Below are positions 21,801 through 33,854 of a stretch of DNA of 64,000 bases, piece by piece. Below the pieces are notes generated by a model. It saw nothing but the letters and a program-made list of their open reading frames with translations. It searched no databases and had not been told where the DNA came from. This DNA comes from Dicyema japonicum (lineage: Eukaryota > Dicyemida > Rhombozoa > Dicyemidae): assembly GCA_011109175.1 (NCBI GenBank), contig RDEW01000018.1, forward strand, positions 1,047,583 through 1,111,582, in the 5' to 3' direction. Position 1 is the stretch's first letter. The number at the start of each line of letters is the position of its first letter. Made by a program: the position numbers and the translations under genes.

Positions 21801-22144
21801 TCTCTATTTATCCTCGCATACATTATATTAAAGACTACTGATTGTTCTGTATCTTCCAGACCCATTTATCTGCAAACATACCGCATTATAATCTACCAAC
21901 TCCTGCAATCAAACTTTTTCGACAAATGTGGTCATTTTTTCCTTCGGATACCAAATTATCGTTATTTATAGTAAGTTTGTGTGTCTGTCTGTTTGTTATC
22001 GATTTTTATGCCTACGGCCATTTCTATAGGTGGATCCAACTGAGGTAGTGTGATCATTTCAATATAAAGGAAGATTGGGACATCTAGGACAGAATAATGC
22101 CACGTGGATGGGTCCCCAGATAAATTATATGTTATGTTATCCAA

Positions 22145-22350
22145 ATTAAGTCTGTCCGACCCTTGGAGATCTCATGAGCAATTTGGAGCATCCTTGATAT
22201 AGGCATTCTCTTGACGTCTTCTACCGTGGATAGCCACCGAGTCCTCGGTCGACCAGGTCTTCTCTTCCCAGTAATATTGCTCTGCATAATGGTTCTTTCC
22301 AGGAATCAGAGCGGACAACATTCCAAGCTCCGTCACCATTTCGATTAATA
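22145..22350 (-). mobile_element. LINE 3' coding end fragment
   Basis: The minus strand reads GKRRPGRPRTRWLSTVEDVK, the GRPRTRW end common in LINE polyproteins. No upstream part is readable. Confidence 0.55.
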
Positions 22351-22359
22351 GACATCCCA

Positions 22360-23975
22360 GAAAGACAACATTATCGCAACTCTATTTTCTCACTCCCAAT
22401 TTTTAGTTCCATTATTCCATTATTAGCAGTCTTCATAAATCCAAGATAAAAAGCTCGAAAATTTTAATTTTCTAAAATAATGTTAAAATGAGATTTTCGA
22501 GATCAAATCGAGGATAATGGCCACGTGGTAGGTTTCCAAGATAGAAGAGGTCGAAAATTTGATATTAATGCTAAATGAGATTTTGGGGAGGAATTCAGCT
22601 TTAGGGAGCACGTAGACAGGTCCTCATGTTATCAGAGTATTCTGGCTGCGACTAAGAAACTTTTAGGTATTATTATAAGAAAATCAAAATTTCAACCTCT
22701 TAACTCTGGGACATATACCTTGTGGTTTCTAACCATCCTTTATACTATAAGTATCATTTTTACATTATTCTGTCCAGGTAAAGAAAAAAACCGAAAAAAG
22801 TGATTCTATGTGTGTCAATTTAGAATTTTCTAGACTTTCGCTACGGTCACACTGTCTGTTGTGGAGCATGTTAATGGAGAAAGGATAACCTTTACAGGCA
22901 AATGTGGCACATTTGAACAAACGGGTTATTTGGAAATTCTAAACTATTAGTAATGATGCTCGTTTCACTCGTTGGAACTGAGAGTTTGTTGATCAGTGAA
23001 CCTCTTGAATATTTACAATTGGATCTATTCCTTACATGAATAAGTTCCTATTCCTTATTTTTGAAATTGTTACCTTAATTTGTTACCCCCGTCGACATAA
23101 TTGATCTGTTCTCACGATAGCAACAATTTAAAGTGGAGGAGCGACTGGGTTTCTGGACCTTATGTTTTCTGAGACAAGCTAGACGTCTTTCACCTGTCAT
23201 TAACAAGAATGAATTTAAAATACCTTTCTTAAATTATTACCCCCAACCAAGACAGATCCTCCTTCACGTTGAGTCCCGATGGTCAGGACAAATAAATTAC
23301 CACAGTCAGAATGATCCGCATCCAATCCGACCATCGTGTCTTAAAGATCCGCAACTGTGGGAATCTCTCTAGTGGAGTATGGAAGATAGAGATTTTTTAG
23401 ATGGCGACAAGTCATTAGGCGTCTCTTTAGAAGGGTGGATCACATTACGCCATTTAGTATTTAAAAAGGCACAAAGAAGAAAAGAATACTTCGACCATGT
23501 AGGTACCGGGGGGAAATGTAGCACACAGCTAATCGGGACAGCTTAACTACCATATTGCAAATAGGCAAGGATTCCCTCTCCTTCCCATACTCACAACACT
23601 TCCAATGAGAGCTCAAGTCAGCATCTGTATAAGCAATCTGACGATAGTGTTAAATACGGTTGATGATAGCGCTCATAAATACCGACTTTGTGAATCTACC
23701 ACCTTTAAACTCAAGGCCCAGTAATGAATGAGGCACTCCTGGGTAAAAATATAATCCTTGACTTAGGGTTAGAGGATCAAGGATTAAAACCACTCTATAG
23801 AGTGACTCTTAGTACCCCGAATGGATGATCCACAAATCTGCACTAAAAACGCCTTCACTACTTACGTTAACCCTAATTGGAGTCAACAGCCATTTTGGCC
23901 TAGGACAGTCCGTCACAGCGCGGGTTCCCATTTACCCCCATTTGAAAACTTTACAGAGGAATTTTATTTAGTGAG
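22360..23975. other. Intergenic, no supported gene
   Basis: 22.68-22.80 kb is part of a dispersed repeat also seen at 7.43-7.62 kb. Plus-strand frames at 23,133-23,372 and 23,821-24,072 show no known motif; the second overlaps the minus-strand gene that follows. Confidence 0.3.
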
Positions 23976-23980
23976 ACCGG

Positions 23981-24485
23981 TCAGTCACAAAAGTTTAAAA
24001 TATCATTCCGATTCGTCCTCAGAATCCACCCTCTTTATATTTTTCGGAGTAGATACCACGTGGCAAGGCTAGCATATAAATTTGACACAACCGTATCATC
24101 AGCAGGACTCTCCTCCTTGTTCTCTTCTGATACTTTCGGTAATGGGAGGTCAATCGACATGATACTTAAGTCACTGGCCAGGATATCATCAATGTTTCTG
24201 GTAGAAATATTTTTCGGAGTATATAAATGGGAGATTCCGTAGTTAAATTCGGATTCAAAACTGGATTCAAATAAAGTTTGATTCTCCCGGCGTTTGATAT
24301 TTCTAAATGGAGTCGTCAACCAACCTCATAGCAGAACATTCCATCTGGGACTTGCAAATGTCCTTGCTGAATAGCAGGGATTTGTCGCTTATAGACCACT
24401 TGAGATTTCCGTGAGAATCCTTCAGTTGAGTTAAAACACCCACCAAAGTTTTCTTGAGTAAATCAGCCTTCTGAGAAGCCGTCAT
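23981..24485 (-). CDS. Unrecognised spliced gene
   Basis: From the ATG at 24,485 the protein reads MTASQKADLLKKTLVGVLTQ, then crosses a 22-nt intron (24,303-24,324) in phase to NIKRRENQTLFESSFESEF, then an acidic Ser-rich stretch (KVSEENKEESPADD). A 27-nt intron (24,033-24,059) leads to a short last exon with stop at 23,981-23,983. Coding-like sequence continues upstream of the ATG (RKKAIFKSKKATPG), so the true start may be farther out. It is helical N-terminally and disordered C-terminally, with no membrane segment. Family not recognised. Confidence 0.45.
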
Positions 24486-24719
24486 TAAACCAGGAGTGGC
24501 CTTTTTTGACTTAAATATGGCTTTTTTTCTTATTAGTTGGGAGGCGCTTGATCTGTTGCTTGACTATTGGGCTTTCCATTTTTTTTCGTTTTAGTTTTGA
24601 ATTTTTCTCCATCAAACTTTATTAAAATAACTCGAAATAGTCCACAACATTCAAGTTTTTAAAATCCGCAATCTAAATTTAAAAATATTAATAATTATAA
24701 AAATATTGATTATTGTATA

Positions 24720-24830
24720 ATTTTATTATCCAATAAGTTATACGCGGACGACATCACGTGTTAGTAAGTTTGTTGTTATCGTGGTCTTTGAAATTTTTTC
24801 TTTTAAATTTCAAGGTACGCTGAACATCCT
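24720..24830 (+). mobile_element. Possible LINE 3' tail
   Basis: Contains TTATACGCGGACGACAT (YADD-like) and then TCGTGGTCTTTGAAATTTTT, resembling the 3' tail of the LINE at 28.5 kb. Very short and uncertain. Confidence 0.3.
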
Positions 24831-24839
24831 AGCCGCTTA

Positions 24840-26595
24840 TTGATGTGTTTCCCACGAATCCTTTAAAACTCTTTTTGCGATATGTAAACTAGAATGAAAA
24901 CGTCCTCCTCAATGACGTGTCTATCTCAGTCACCACCACACAACAAATCTTAGGGTCACATTCGACCATGGACTATCCTTCTCTTAGAATGTTCCCTCTT
25001 ACGATTTGTATGGAAATGTGATCTCAACAAACCATCCCTCTCTCCGTCTGTGCCTCCTTTGCTGTCAACACTCCGATGGCGATTGGGTCATAGAAGAAAA
25101 CGATTTGGTTCATAGAATTCTCAAGGTGAAAAAGAACTATCCTTTTAATGTCCCGTATTGTTTCAGTTTCGTCTCTCGCTGAGGCCGATCGTTAGTGAGG
25201 ATTGAAAAAAAATCAGCGCCCCCAAGTCAGTTATTTCCCACCTTTCCATTAAAAGAGTTGTCGGCCTTATTTTACCATGATTTTAATTTGATTTTTTACA
25301 AGTGATCTATCCCTCGAGTGACATAGTCTCTGACTTTTTTACCATTTGTAGGCTGATATGTTTAATTTCGGAAAGAATCCAATGCTCGGTTAAGAGATAT
25401 CTCGTGTAAATATTATCCTCAGGATTTTAAAGGGACCGTCACGCGTGATTCTTTTTTTCAATGCCGTCATGGGTAAGCTTATCTACTTCACAGTTTCCCG
25501 AATCTTCATTTTCTAGCACGAGTTGACAAATTGCGTCATCCAAGGATCTATCCGCCCGTTACTTTGTACCTTGAAATGATATATCTCTTGCTGTGTTGAA
25601 AAGATCGGTAGAAGAGGGACACTCCATGGATTCCTAGAAAGGGCATAAAAAACTTGACGATTTTCCTGATTAAAACATTCATGCATTGCGAGACTTGCAC
25701 TTTCCAAATATCAGTTTTCTCCCAACAAAGTGCGACAACATCATGGGTCCCCTTCTCTTATTTGAATGAACGATTGGAACCAACGCCATAATTGAAGATA
25801 TAACTTGTCCAAACCTCCAATAGCGATCATGTCGAACAAAAAACTAGGCAACAAGGATTCATCCAATGACACGTTTTAAAGGGGTTCAAAAAATAATCCG
25901 TCTCTCTTCTTAAGACAGTCAAATGATCGTTTGATGAGTCACATTTCAATTTTCTGGCTATATTCGAGCCAAAATTGTCAAACACGTGGCCCTTTGTAAG
26001 CAAGCATGCGACCCGCACAGATGATTGTCATATAGTCTACGACATTGGTTCGGACCGCTCATTAAAATGGGACACAAGAGAAATCCAGTGGATTTCTGTC
26101 AATGGCGTCTAATTGACAGGTTGCGGTTAAAAGCGTTCTACTTGGTCAGAAGACATTCACACGCTTTAACTTTACGCTCGCCCTTATATATGAACGCTCC
26201 AATTCAGTCAGCTGCTAAAAGGCATGAATAATCAGTTCATGGATGTTCCATTCTATACAGCAGTCCGTTGGTTGTGACACACAAAGTACTCACGATTTTA
26301 TTTGCTAAGACCAGAAATCGCTTTATTTTTGAGATGAAAGGTAAAACAGAGATGAAATAAAAGATGAAAATTGGATCCAGGATTTAGGTTCGCAGTAGAC
26401 ATTACTGCATATTTGAGGATCTGAATTTGAAATTACAAGCCAAAAACAAATCATCACTCACTTGTATGACAACATCATGACAAAACTAAGCTTATAGAAG
26501 TCACATGGAAATTTTGTTATACAAAAAATTATCATGAAAAAACGGCACCTCAGGACAGATTAAAGAGTGATTTGATAATATCGAAAAAATAATTA
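24840..26595. other. Intergenic, no supported gene
   Basis: Minus-strand frames at 25,513-25,707 and 25,827-26,018 and a plus-strand frame at 26,025-26,231 have no recognisable motif. Near 24.99 kb a CTTACGATTTGTATGGAAATG motif recalls the 3' region of restriction-endonuclease LINEs. Confidence 0.3.
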
Positions 26596-26601
26596 AATTT
26601 G

Positions 26602-27050
26602 TTATATTTGTGGTTGTGGAGCGTTAGCGTAATATAGTAGTTGTATTAGGCTTGCAAATATTAAATACACCTCAATAAGATTACGGTGTTTTTCAGATTT
26701 GTTAGTGTGGCCCGCTTGTATACTCAAATTATCTAATGCGGCCCCAGGAGCGATTGAGATGCGAGCTCTAATTTCCTGGAAGCAGGAACTGAATCTTTCC
26801 TTAATGGTTTCAAATAACTGTCTAACTGTAAGAACACGTTATAATCAATAAGAATTATTCGGTCATAATTGCTCGTTCCAGTATTTATGGTGGTTGTATC
26901 TAGGCAGTTACAATGTTCGAAAGCTCCTTGCATCCAGAATATACTCAATCTTGTATAAACTTAATCAGCGTCTTTCTCGAAGCTTGTGTTTCTCACACCG
27001 TCAAAGATTTTTAAAAGAATATAAGGGTTGCTGACTAAACCAGAAATGGG
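26602..27050 (-). CDS. Unrecognised gene, 3' exons
   Basis: The last exon reads LFETIKERFSSCFQEIRARI, then SIAPGAALDN, then a hydrophobic end LIEVYLIFASLIQLLYYAN, with stop at 26,602-26,604. A 20-nt intron (26,818-26,837) joins it in phase to an exon containing NTGTSNYDRIILIDYN. Upstream, protein-like pieces (SNPYILLKIFDG; YKIEYILDARSF) lie in other phases and I could not connect them with certainty. The long open final exon and in-phase intron suggest a real gene. Family unknown. Confidence 0.4.
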
Positions 27051-27169
27051 TGTTAATATCTTTAAGTTAATTTATCATTTCATGACCAGAGCCAACTCAG
27101 TCATCAACAGCAAAATTATCTTCCCTTCAATATACGGATTCATGTACAACTTATTCACTTATTTAATTC

Positions 27170-28575
27170 TACTTTCAGAAACGGATGTAAAAGAAGCACT
27201 GCTCAATACAAAGACTACCTACTCCCACGGCCCAGATGGAATCCCTGTTATCCTGCAGAAAAATCTTGGACCGGAGGGATAGGACCCTTACAAAAATATA
27301 ATTGGTCTTTAAGGGAAAATGCGATCCCCTCACTATGGAAACTCGCCTACATCCGCCCGATATTGAAGATGGGAAAACCAAAAAACGACCTGGCATCGTT
27401 GCTATCTTCAATGTCGAAAATTCTGGAAAAACTAGTTCTTCAGAAGATCAAGGAACAATTCCAGAAAAAGGATTCCAACACGGATTTATATCCATTCACT
27501 CGACGGATACCCATTTACAATCCCTGAGTGATTATATTCGTTCGGAGTTCACCAACAAAGCTTGGCATAAAAAGACAATTGTATTTTCTGTAGACAGTAA
27601 CAAAGCATTCGACTCTATCCCAAGAAACAGACTCACCATGAAAATCTATCAGACGGATATACTTGAAAATTTCAAACTCTGGACTGTGAATTCCCTCGGT
27701 GGACAAAGAGGACGAGTCTGTTTAGAAACCTACGGTCGAGCTCTCGTTTAATTCCAAATGGAATACCCCAAGGATCTCCTCTGTCCCCTATACTCTTCAA
27801 CTTTTCTAGAATGATATCCCGACTCCGAGCATGAGGATGACCTTCTACTGGCTTATGCAGATGATACTGTTATTGAATACAGGGACCGAGACGTTCAGGT
27901 GGCCTCTGAGAGATTACATTACTTGCTTAATCTATTGGTTAGATGATAACAGTCCGTCGATCAGCCCGGAAAAATCGGTTACGTCTCTCCTTACCTCTGA
28001 TAAGAGAATATCCAACAGGACAGTGGATATAGAAGTAGATGGAAGCAAGTTGCCATTCCAAAAATGGTAGAAGATCCTGGGAGTAGTATTCGACACTCAT
28101 ATGACTTTCTCGCACCACGTGAGGAATGTTTTAAACAAATGTGAAAAGAAGATCAACCTCTTGAAGGGGATCTCTGGTTAATGGAAGATCGGAAGTCATC
28201 CCGTTCTGAATTCACAATACAGCCAGTACATCGAGCCATGAATACCATATGCATGAGGCCATGCATATCATACCCTCAAATATCTTGGACGATTGCCCAG
28301 AGAATTGCGGCAATTCAATAAAAAAGCGTTTTTCGTGATAGAAAACTGGATCAAAGGCGATCTAAATTATACACCCACCTTCTTTGAAGACATAATAAGA
28401 AGAAAAAGAGGCCAAACTCAACGATACCAGAGGATCACTCGTTTACTGCGTGCTTGTGTTGGATCGAGGGAAGACCACCGGGCCAAGCTGAGACCCTATT
28501 GAAATTCGTCGGGATCACATAATTTCTTGTTTTTGTTAACTGTGGTCTTTGGAAATAAATTTCAATTTTAATTTT
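27170..28575 (+). mobile_element. LINE (Jockey-like) reverse transcriptase relic
   Basis: RT motifs are scattered over changing frames: SHGPDGIPV (fingers), VFSVDSNKAFDSIP (motif A), GIPQGSPLSPILFNF (motif B, at about 27.76 kb), LAYADDT-like (motif C, about 27.85 kb), then LGVVFDTHMTF. It ends with a TCGGGATCAC ... TGTGGTCTTT tail and AT-rich sequence at about 28.57 kb, immediately upstream of the TCP11 gene. Stops and frameshifts show it is dead. Confidence 0.8.
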
Positions 28576-28628
28576 TATTTAATTATAAATAAAATTTAAA
28601 AAAACAATAAAATAAATAAATAACTTTT

Positions 28629-30089
28629 ATGTCGTCGTTCGAAAGCTCAAATATCAACCAGAACTCTGAAAACGACGAAAATAATGGAATTTATAGTTTC
28701 AAATACGGCTTATTTAAGAAAAACTGGCCGAAATGACCAAGAACTTTAATGACATGTCCCTGGCACATACAATAGCGGTCGACGAGAACTTCCAATTTGC
28801 CACTGAGGACTTCGACAACGACAACAGTATACAATCAACCATCAAGAAGATCTTTCACGACGCCTTCTGGGATATTCTGGATACCCAGTTGAATGAAACT
28901 CCTCCAAATTACACACAGGCCATCTCCCTCCTTCAAGAATTAAAACTTGTAAGTCTCTGACTTAGTAGAATTTCAACTTCGTCATTTCTGAAAGGCATCC
29001 TATGCTGAGGGACCAAGTGGACTCTTATTTGGACCAAGAGCATATCAGAAACAGCTCTCCACGGATACCTTCGAACTTGGTGAATACGCAGATTTTGTTA
29101 TCCGGATGATGGCCAATCTGTGTGCGCCAATCAGGGATCAGCAAGTGGCCAGTTTGTACTCTTTCAAGGACCGGCCGGCTCTCCTCTTTAGGTAGTTAGT
29201 CTGTCCTTACATTGTAGGAACATATTTGAGATTATGGAACTTATGAAGGTTGATATGATCAACTTCCTGATCAAAAGGGCGAGACCGATGATTCTCCAGC
29301 ATTCCGTGGAATATGAAAAAGCCAAGTTTTCCACCGTATTCGGTTATCCGTGACCGTAATCGTAGAAACCGAGAAGGACGGCATTGAGTTTACCAAAAAT
29401 TGGCTAAAAGAGGCCGTCAAACGATGTGGAAACGACACGGCCATGAATATCCTCAACAACGCCTACTTAGACCTCCTCAACATGTCTTTGGATGAGTCTT
29501 ATCACCTCCCAGAAGTAAGGTTGGTTTAACAAAGACTCTTATTCTGGACGGGTTCCGAGTTGTCTATACTTCTGAGAATACGGCCAAAATATGCTTGTTA
29601 TGTGCGGTTCTGTCCCTTCTCAGTGCTCACGTGAGGGAGGTGACCAGGGAGATGCTTGCAACTTGTTATGATATGCTGGTTAGCAAGTTTTACCCATTCA
29701 CCTATATGTATGTGGGTTACTGAGTGCAGACGGTTGACAAAAAACGCGGAAGATGCTTCGAATGTGTTCATGGAGGTGCTAATGGAATTTATGAGAGTTG
29801 GAGAGTCTTATGAAGGGTTGAGGACTGCCATTAGGACGAGCTGTGTGGAAACATGAGGGTGTTTAAGCTGTTGTGTAAGTGTGGGGTTACTTTAGTTGAA
29901 AGAATTTGTGACTTTTATGGGAAGAAGTTGAGAGGAGAGTTATGTGAAATCCCCAATGGGTTAAATGTGGCTGAAAATGTACTGAATATATTGGGGGATC
30001 AGTTCAGTCAGTTAATGTCCTACAATCGGACTGTTTATGGGACTTGGTATGACAAGATCATACTTGAGTGTAAGGATAGCAATAATTAG
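28629..30089 (+). CDS. TCP11 (T-complex protein 11) family protein
   Basis: Family known from sperm function and from related cytoplasmic proteins; molecular role poorly defined. Start ATG 28,629 (MSSFESSNINQ). Introns at 28,696-28,718 (23 nt), 28,949-28,968 (20), 29,192-29,217 (26), 29,343-29,365 (23), 29,515-29,534 (20), 29,708-29,729 (22) and 29,845-29,867 (23). Key matches to human TCP11: SERHPMLRDQVDSYLDQ, MMANLCAPIRDQQV (family LMALLCAPVRDE), MELMKVDMINFLIK (family LGLMKMDMVNYTI) and HSVEYEKAKF (family HSIQYERAKF). The seven introns leave 1,304 nt, one short of a whole number of codons. This agrees with a one-base loss near 29,050, where phase changes with no intron between HIRN and QLSTDTFE. 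The protein is about 434 aa, ending at TAG 30,087. Either a sequencing slip or a recent mutation. Confidence 0.88.
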
Positions 30090-30750
30090 CCACATTTCTT
30101 GCTTATTATTCTTATCTTGATTTACTTGACTTTTAGTGGTTTGTAGTTAGTCATATTTGTTTGGCTTACTGGTGGTTGATTTGTGATATCTGTGTTTTTA
30201 ATAGAGTGGGTGTTGATTAAGGACTCCGGGATTACTGGGATAAAGATATAAAAAATCAATTGAGTACGGCGAGTTTGTGCTACTCGATTATTTAAGTGAT
30301 CATAAACCGAGGAGGTCGATACAGGGAACTTGGTTGTGGAGTCAGCTTATATTTTGGAAAGCTTCAAGGTATCTGAGAGAGGTTTAGAGAGGAGTGATGA
30401 AACCCCTTTGGAAATTTCATTGTCGTAGAACTGTTTCAAAATTGTGTACATATAATCGTGGTTGTAATATGGACATGAATCCGTCAACGTTAAACTCTTA
30501 CGGCGAGGTTAGCAGGAAATTATTTGTTTTCGATGAAATTAGTCCCATTGGTGTCTCATTTACTTATTAGGTTGATAATCTAATATATAAATATGTTCAG
30601 TGTCTATTCGTGGTGTCGTGTATCAAAGCATACAAATGGTAGGCATTGAGATTTATTGATAATTTGATTGCTTAATTGATGTACTTTGAGCTGTAATATG
30701 GATGTTATTGAGAATGACGTCATTATTTATAGTCAAACCTAGATTCGAAG
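30090..30750. other. Intergenic, no gene seen
   Basis: TCP11 3' flank and AT-rich spacer. No conserved site recognised. Confidence 0.4.
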
Positions 30751-30756
30751 AAAACC

Positions 30757-31020
30757 TCACCTCGGTTTTTGGAACAAACTCAGAATCTTGAACACTTGGT
30801 AGGATTGAGGTAAAAATGGAAAATATCCTTTCAGGTAGATTAGTAAATAATCTGCATAAATGAATATCCCTGAGTTCAGGTTCACTGGAACATAAAGATT
30901 CGCCATAAAAGTATTGAATAAAATTGGAGTCGTCGAAATCCCCGTTGTCTTGGGAGAAGAAAATACGTTCTTCAATATGCCTTGAAGATAATCCGTTCGA
31001 TAATCTTCGATATCGAGCAT
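30757..31020 (-). mobile_element. LINE reverse transcriptase fragment
   Basis: Reads GISTTPILFNTFMANL (motif B without the usual PQGS) and FIYADYLLIYL (degenerate YADD). Decayed Jockey-like palm. Confidence 0.6.
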
Positions 31021-31149
31021 ATGAGGCTGATAGGTCTATAGCTCAGGGGTCTCTACTCGATTTACCAGGTTTAAGGACCATCTCAACTATGTAACTTTTC
31101 TACCAATCCAGATTATGTTTACATTTTATACTTACGTTAAATACAAAAA

Positions 31150-31460
31150 AGGTGAGAGAACGATCTTTTAGTATTTTTAGACACAGCTTTCGATTTCCGG
31201 CTATCTAAAACCACAGACATTCCTTATACGCAAATCCAGAAGATCTTTGGAGTGACATTCGACTCTTATAACGTTCTCCAGTCACACGGAGGAAGTGTTA
31301 ACAAAGGGTCTTCAGAAATGAAACATCCTAAAACCTATCATAAAAAAGAACTCAGGGACAAGCACACGAGCAGATCGAGCGTATGAACTCTAAGGCGGAA
31401 GATCATGCGGCATATGCATCAGACATCATATCCATCCCTAATCACCTTTCAGAAACGGGT
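31150..31460 (+). mobile_element. LINE 3' coding fragment
   Basis: Reads IFGVTFDSYN, matching LGLTLDTHM and LGVVFDTHM in the other Jockey-like copies. Stops follow. Opposite strand to the fragment just before it. Confidence 0.45.
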
Positions 31461-31989
31461 AAGTTAAGAAACAACCAAGGCTTCCTGTTTAAGTTTTTGA
31501 TTATGGCTTAAAGTTCTTGATTATGGCTAAATCCATTGGTAGAAGATGAGCAGTTGTGTTTTTGGAAGGAATATAGTTTCAATTTTCTAAAATCCATTAA
31601 ACAAGCGAATTATAAACTCAGTTTACCCATTTTCACTTTTTTTAAGAATTTCTGAAAGTGTCGAAATTCCCATATTATTGTTTTATGGGATAAATTTTAT
31701 CTTGTAGAATTAGGAATATATTTTTATAGTCATTTTTATGTATTTTTTTATTTCACAAGTCTTTCTTTTCTGTGCAAATTAAATTATGGGTTAAGCATTG
31801 ACATAGATTACGTTTTAAGACTTTTAGTCATCAAATTCAAGATAACGCTTTGTCATCAAGTTGACCATTTTGGACAACCACGTTGGGCTTTTAGATTTCA
31901 AAAACTGCCTCATGCTTCCCAAAATCATTTTCAGAGGGTGACACTGTTATTAAGATCTTCTATCTTTCCTTGATGGTGAACTTGAGTCA

Positions 31990-32460
31990 CATGTAAATAT
32001 GACTTTGAATATACATTTTGACAAAAATGAATGGATTTAAACAGCACTTCCTGTTGGTTCAGTAGGAAATATCCTATTATACCTTTGGACACTCAATTGA
32101 GTCATATTTTACCTATTCAGTTCATCCTAGGATGTAGGGATTCCGGTTTAAACGTATCTCTTTTACCCTCAGGAGCTATGGGTGCATGGAAGGATTTATT
32201 TCTTAATACTCCTGATGAAGTACTAATCGTAAATCGCATTTAAGATGTGTTTTTGATAAGGTCTTCCTTGAGAGCTGTGGAGATAAAAGAAAACTTGTCT
32301 GCCTCAAAACTGCCAGCAGTCATTCAACGGTTACTTGGTTGAATGCCTATCCTATTACTGAAATTGATGACCAGCTGGATGATAAGAGAATAGCCGTTTC
32401 GCTCCGCTTTGACCTTAAAGTATGTGCTGTGATTATTTCGCAGTTAGTTTGTTGACTACA
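31990..32460 (+). mobile_element. Restriction-endonuclease LINE fragment
   Basis: Reads MDLNSTSCWFS ... GAMGAWKDLFLNTP, then LESCGDKRKLVCLKTASSHS with TWLNAYPI and RFDLKVCAV. This aligns with HRLACLVSAANHGSGAWLDALP ... VCVEHQC in the long copy at 54.7 kb, but stops before the zinc knuckle. Confidence 0.55.
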
Positions 32461-32819
32461 AAAAGGGACCCCGAAAATAGGGATGACTGATCAAACTCAT
32501 TTACATACAAATCATAAGAGGAAAAAATTTTTCAACCAAATAAGAAAATAAAAGTCAGAATTAAACTATTTAAAGATTGGCTGTATGAATTTATTCTCTT
32601 TCGTATTGAGCCATTCATGGCTCTCTTACTGCAATCTCTTGGTCACCATTACCAATCTGATTTTCACTCCAGCATTGTTTTTCTATGGGCACGATTTCGT
32701 CATCCTCAACTTGTTGTAAGAAATGAATGACCTCATTATTATCATTTTCTTAAAGTTCATCCCATGTCGGAGCTCCACTAACATGCTTTCAAGAGTTTTC
32801 TTTAACACAAAACATCCAT

Positions 32820-33600
32820 GTATGACTTGTAGAACTTAAAATTCTCTCCCAAAACAATAGAAATAATTTTAATTTTCGCATTGTATATTTGAGACAACTC
32901 TCCAGCGAGGAAGTGCTATTTATGAAGTTTTTCTACTTTAACCACTTTCAGCAACTCCTGAAAAATGATTCCAACCTCTACTAAAGTAATCTCACTTGTC
33001 CTTTTATAAAAAAATATGTCCGGCTTATTATGCTGTACTTTGAGATCCGTCATTAGCGTCGTATCGACTCGGATCTCAACATTCTCAGTTGTGACTATTG
33101 ATTGGACTGAGTGAGTCTTCAGCTTCTTTAAAATTTCATCCAAGTTCATAGGATTTCAAATTTTCTTTAATTGCAAGATTCATTCCAAATAGTAGCTTTT
33201 TAACCAAAATTTTGTAAGGAATCTTTTTAGTGGCAAGCCGATTAGTTCGAGAAGACTTTGAACTCTCCCAATTTGGAATTAAATTCCTCAAGATAATTTC
33301 TTAAATTGGATATTTCATAATTCTGTGAGAGAGCTCCACAAGAATCACTCTTGATAGAATTCTTTGTACATGACAATCTTGAGAGTTTTTTGATATCGGA
33401 GATAGACTTCGAGGTCTCAAACTTTTCATTGAAAGTATCCGTTATAATGGACTATCCATTCCTCGGAATACGATTAAATCTCTGACGAGAAAGTCTGACA
33501 ACCTCGCTGGCCCACTCTACTCTACAACATCAGCCATGGCTATCAGAGCTTGCGGTTTTGTGCTAAAAACAGCATCCGAAGTAATCTCCAGAACATTATA
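32820..33600 (-). mobile_element. Second-type restriction-endonuclease LINE fragment
   Basis: The minus strand reads VQHNKPDIFFYKRTSEITLV, then EVGI, followed after a stop by a GELSQIYNAKIKIIP-like stretch. KPD ... E-x-G with a following hydrophobic IIP strand is the PD-(D/E)XK nuclease core found at the C-terminus of some non-LTR reverse transcriptases. It is distinct from the RPDG type at 54-55 kb. Inverted copy at 62.1-62.95 kb. Confidence 0.6.
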
Positions 33601-33854
33601 CAGTTCCCGAGCCATTCTACTTCGTCCGTGTTTTCAGTTTCCATGTCAGCAGGAAGGCCCGTAGAATATGTTTCAAATTGTTTATTCAAAACAAACATGC
33701 CCTACACCACAAAAGATTTTTTTATTCAGGAATTGATTTTTCAACCAAAGATAATTACTAATTTATAAAATTGTGGAAGTTTATTTTCAAAATTAAATTT
33801 ATTTCCATTTTGATAGACGTGATTAAATTCTTATTATTTTTGTTCATAAAGAAA

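Noticed and set aside
25513-26231. Three 60-70-codon frames
   Set aside because: Different strands and phases, no motif, no splice partners; expected by chance at this length.
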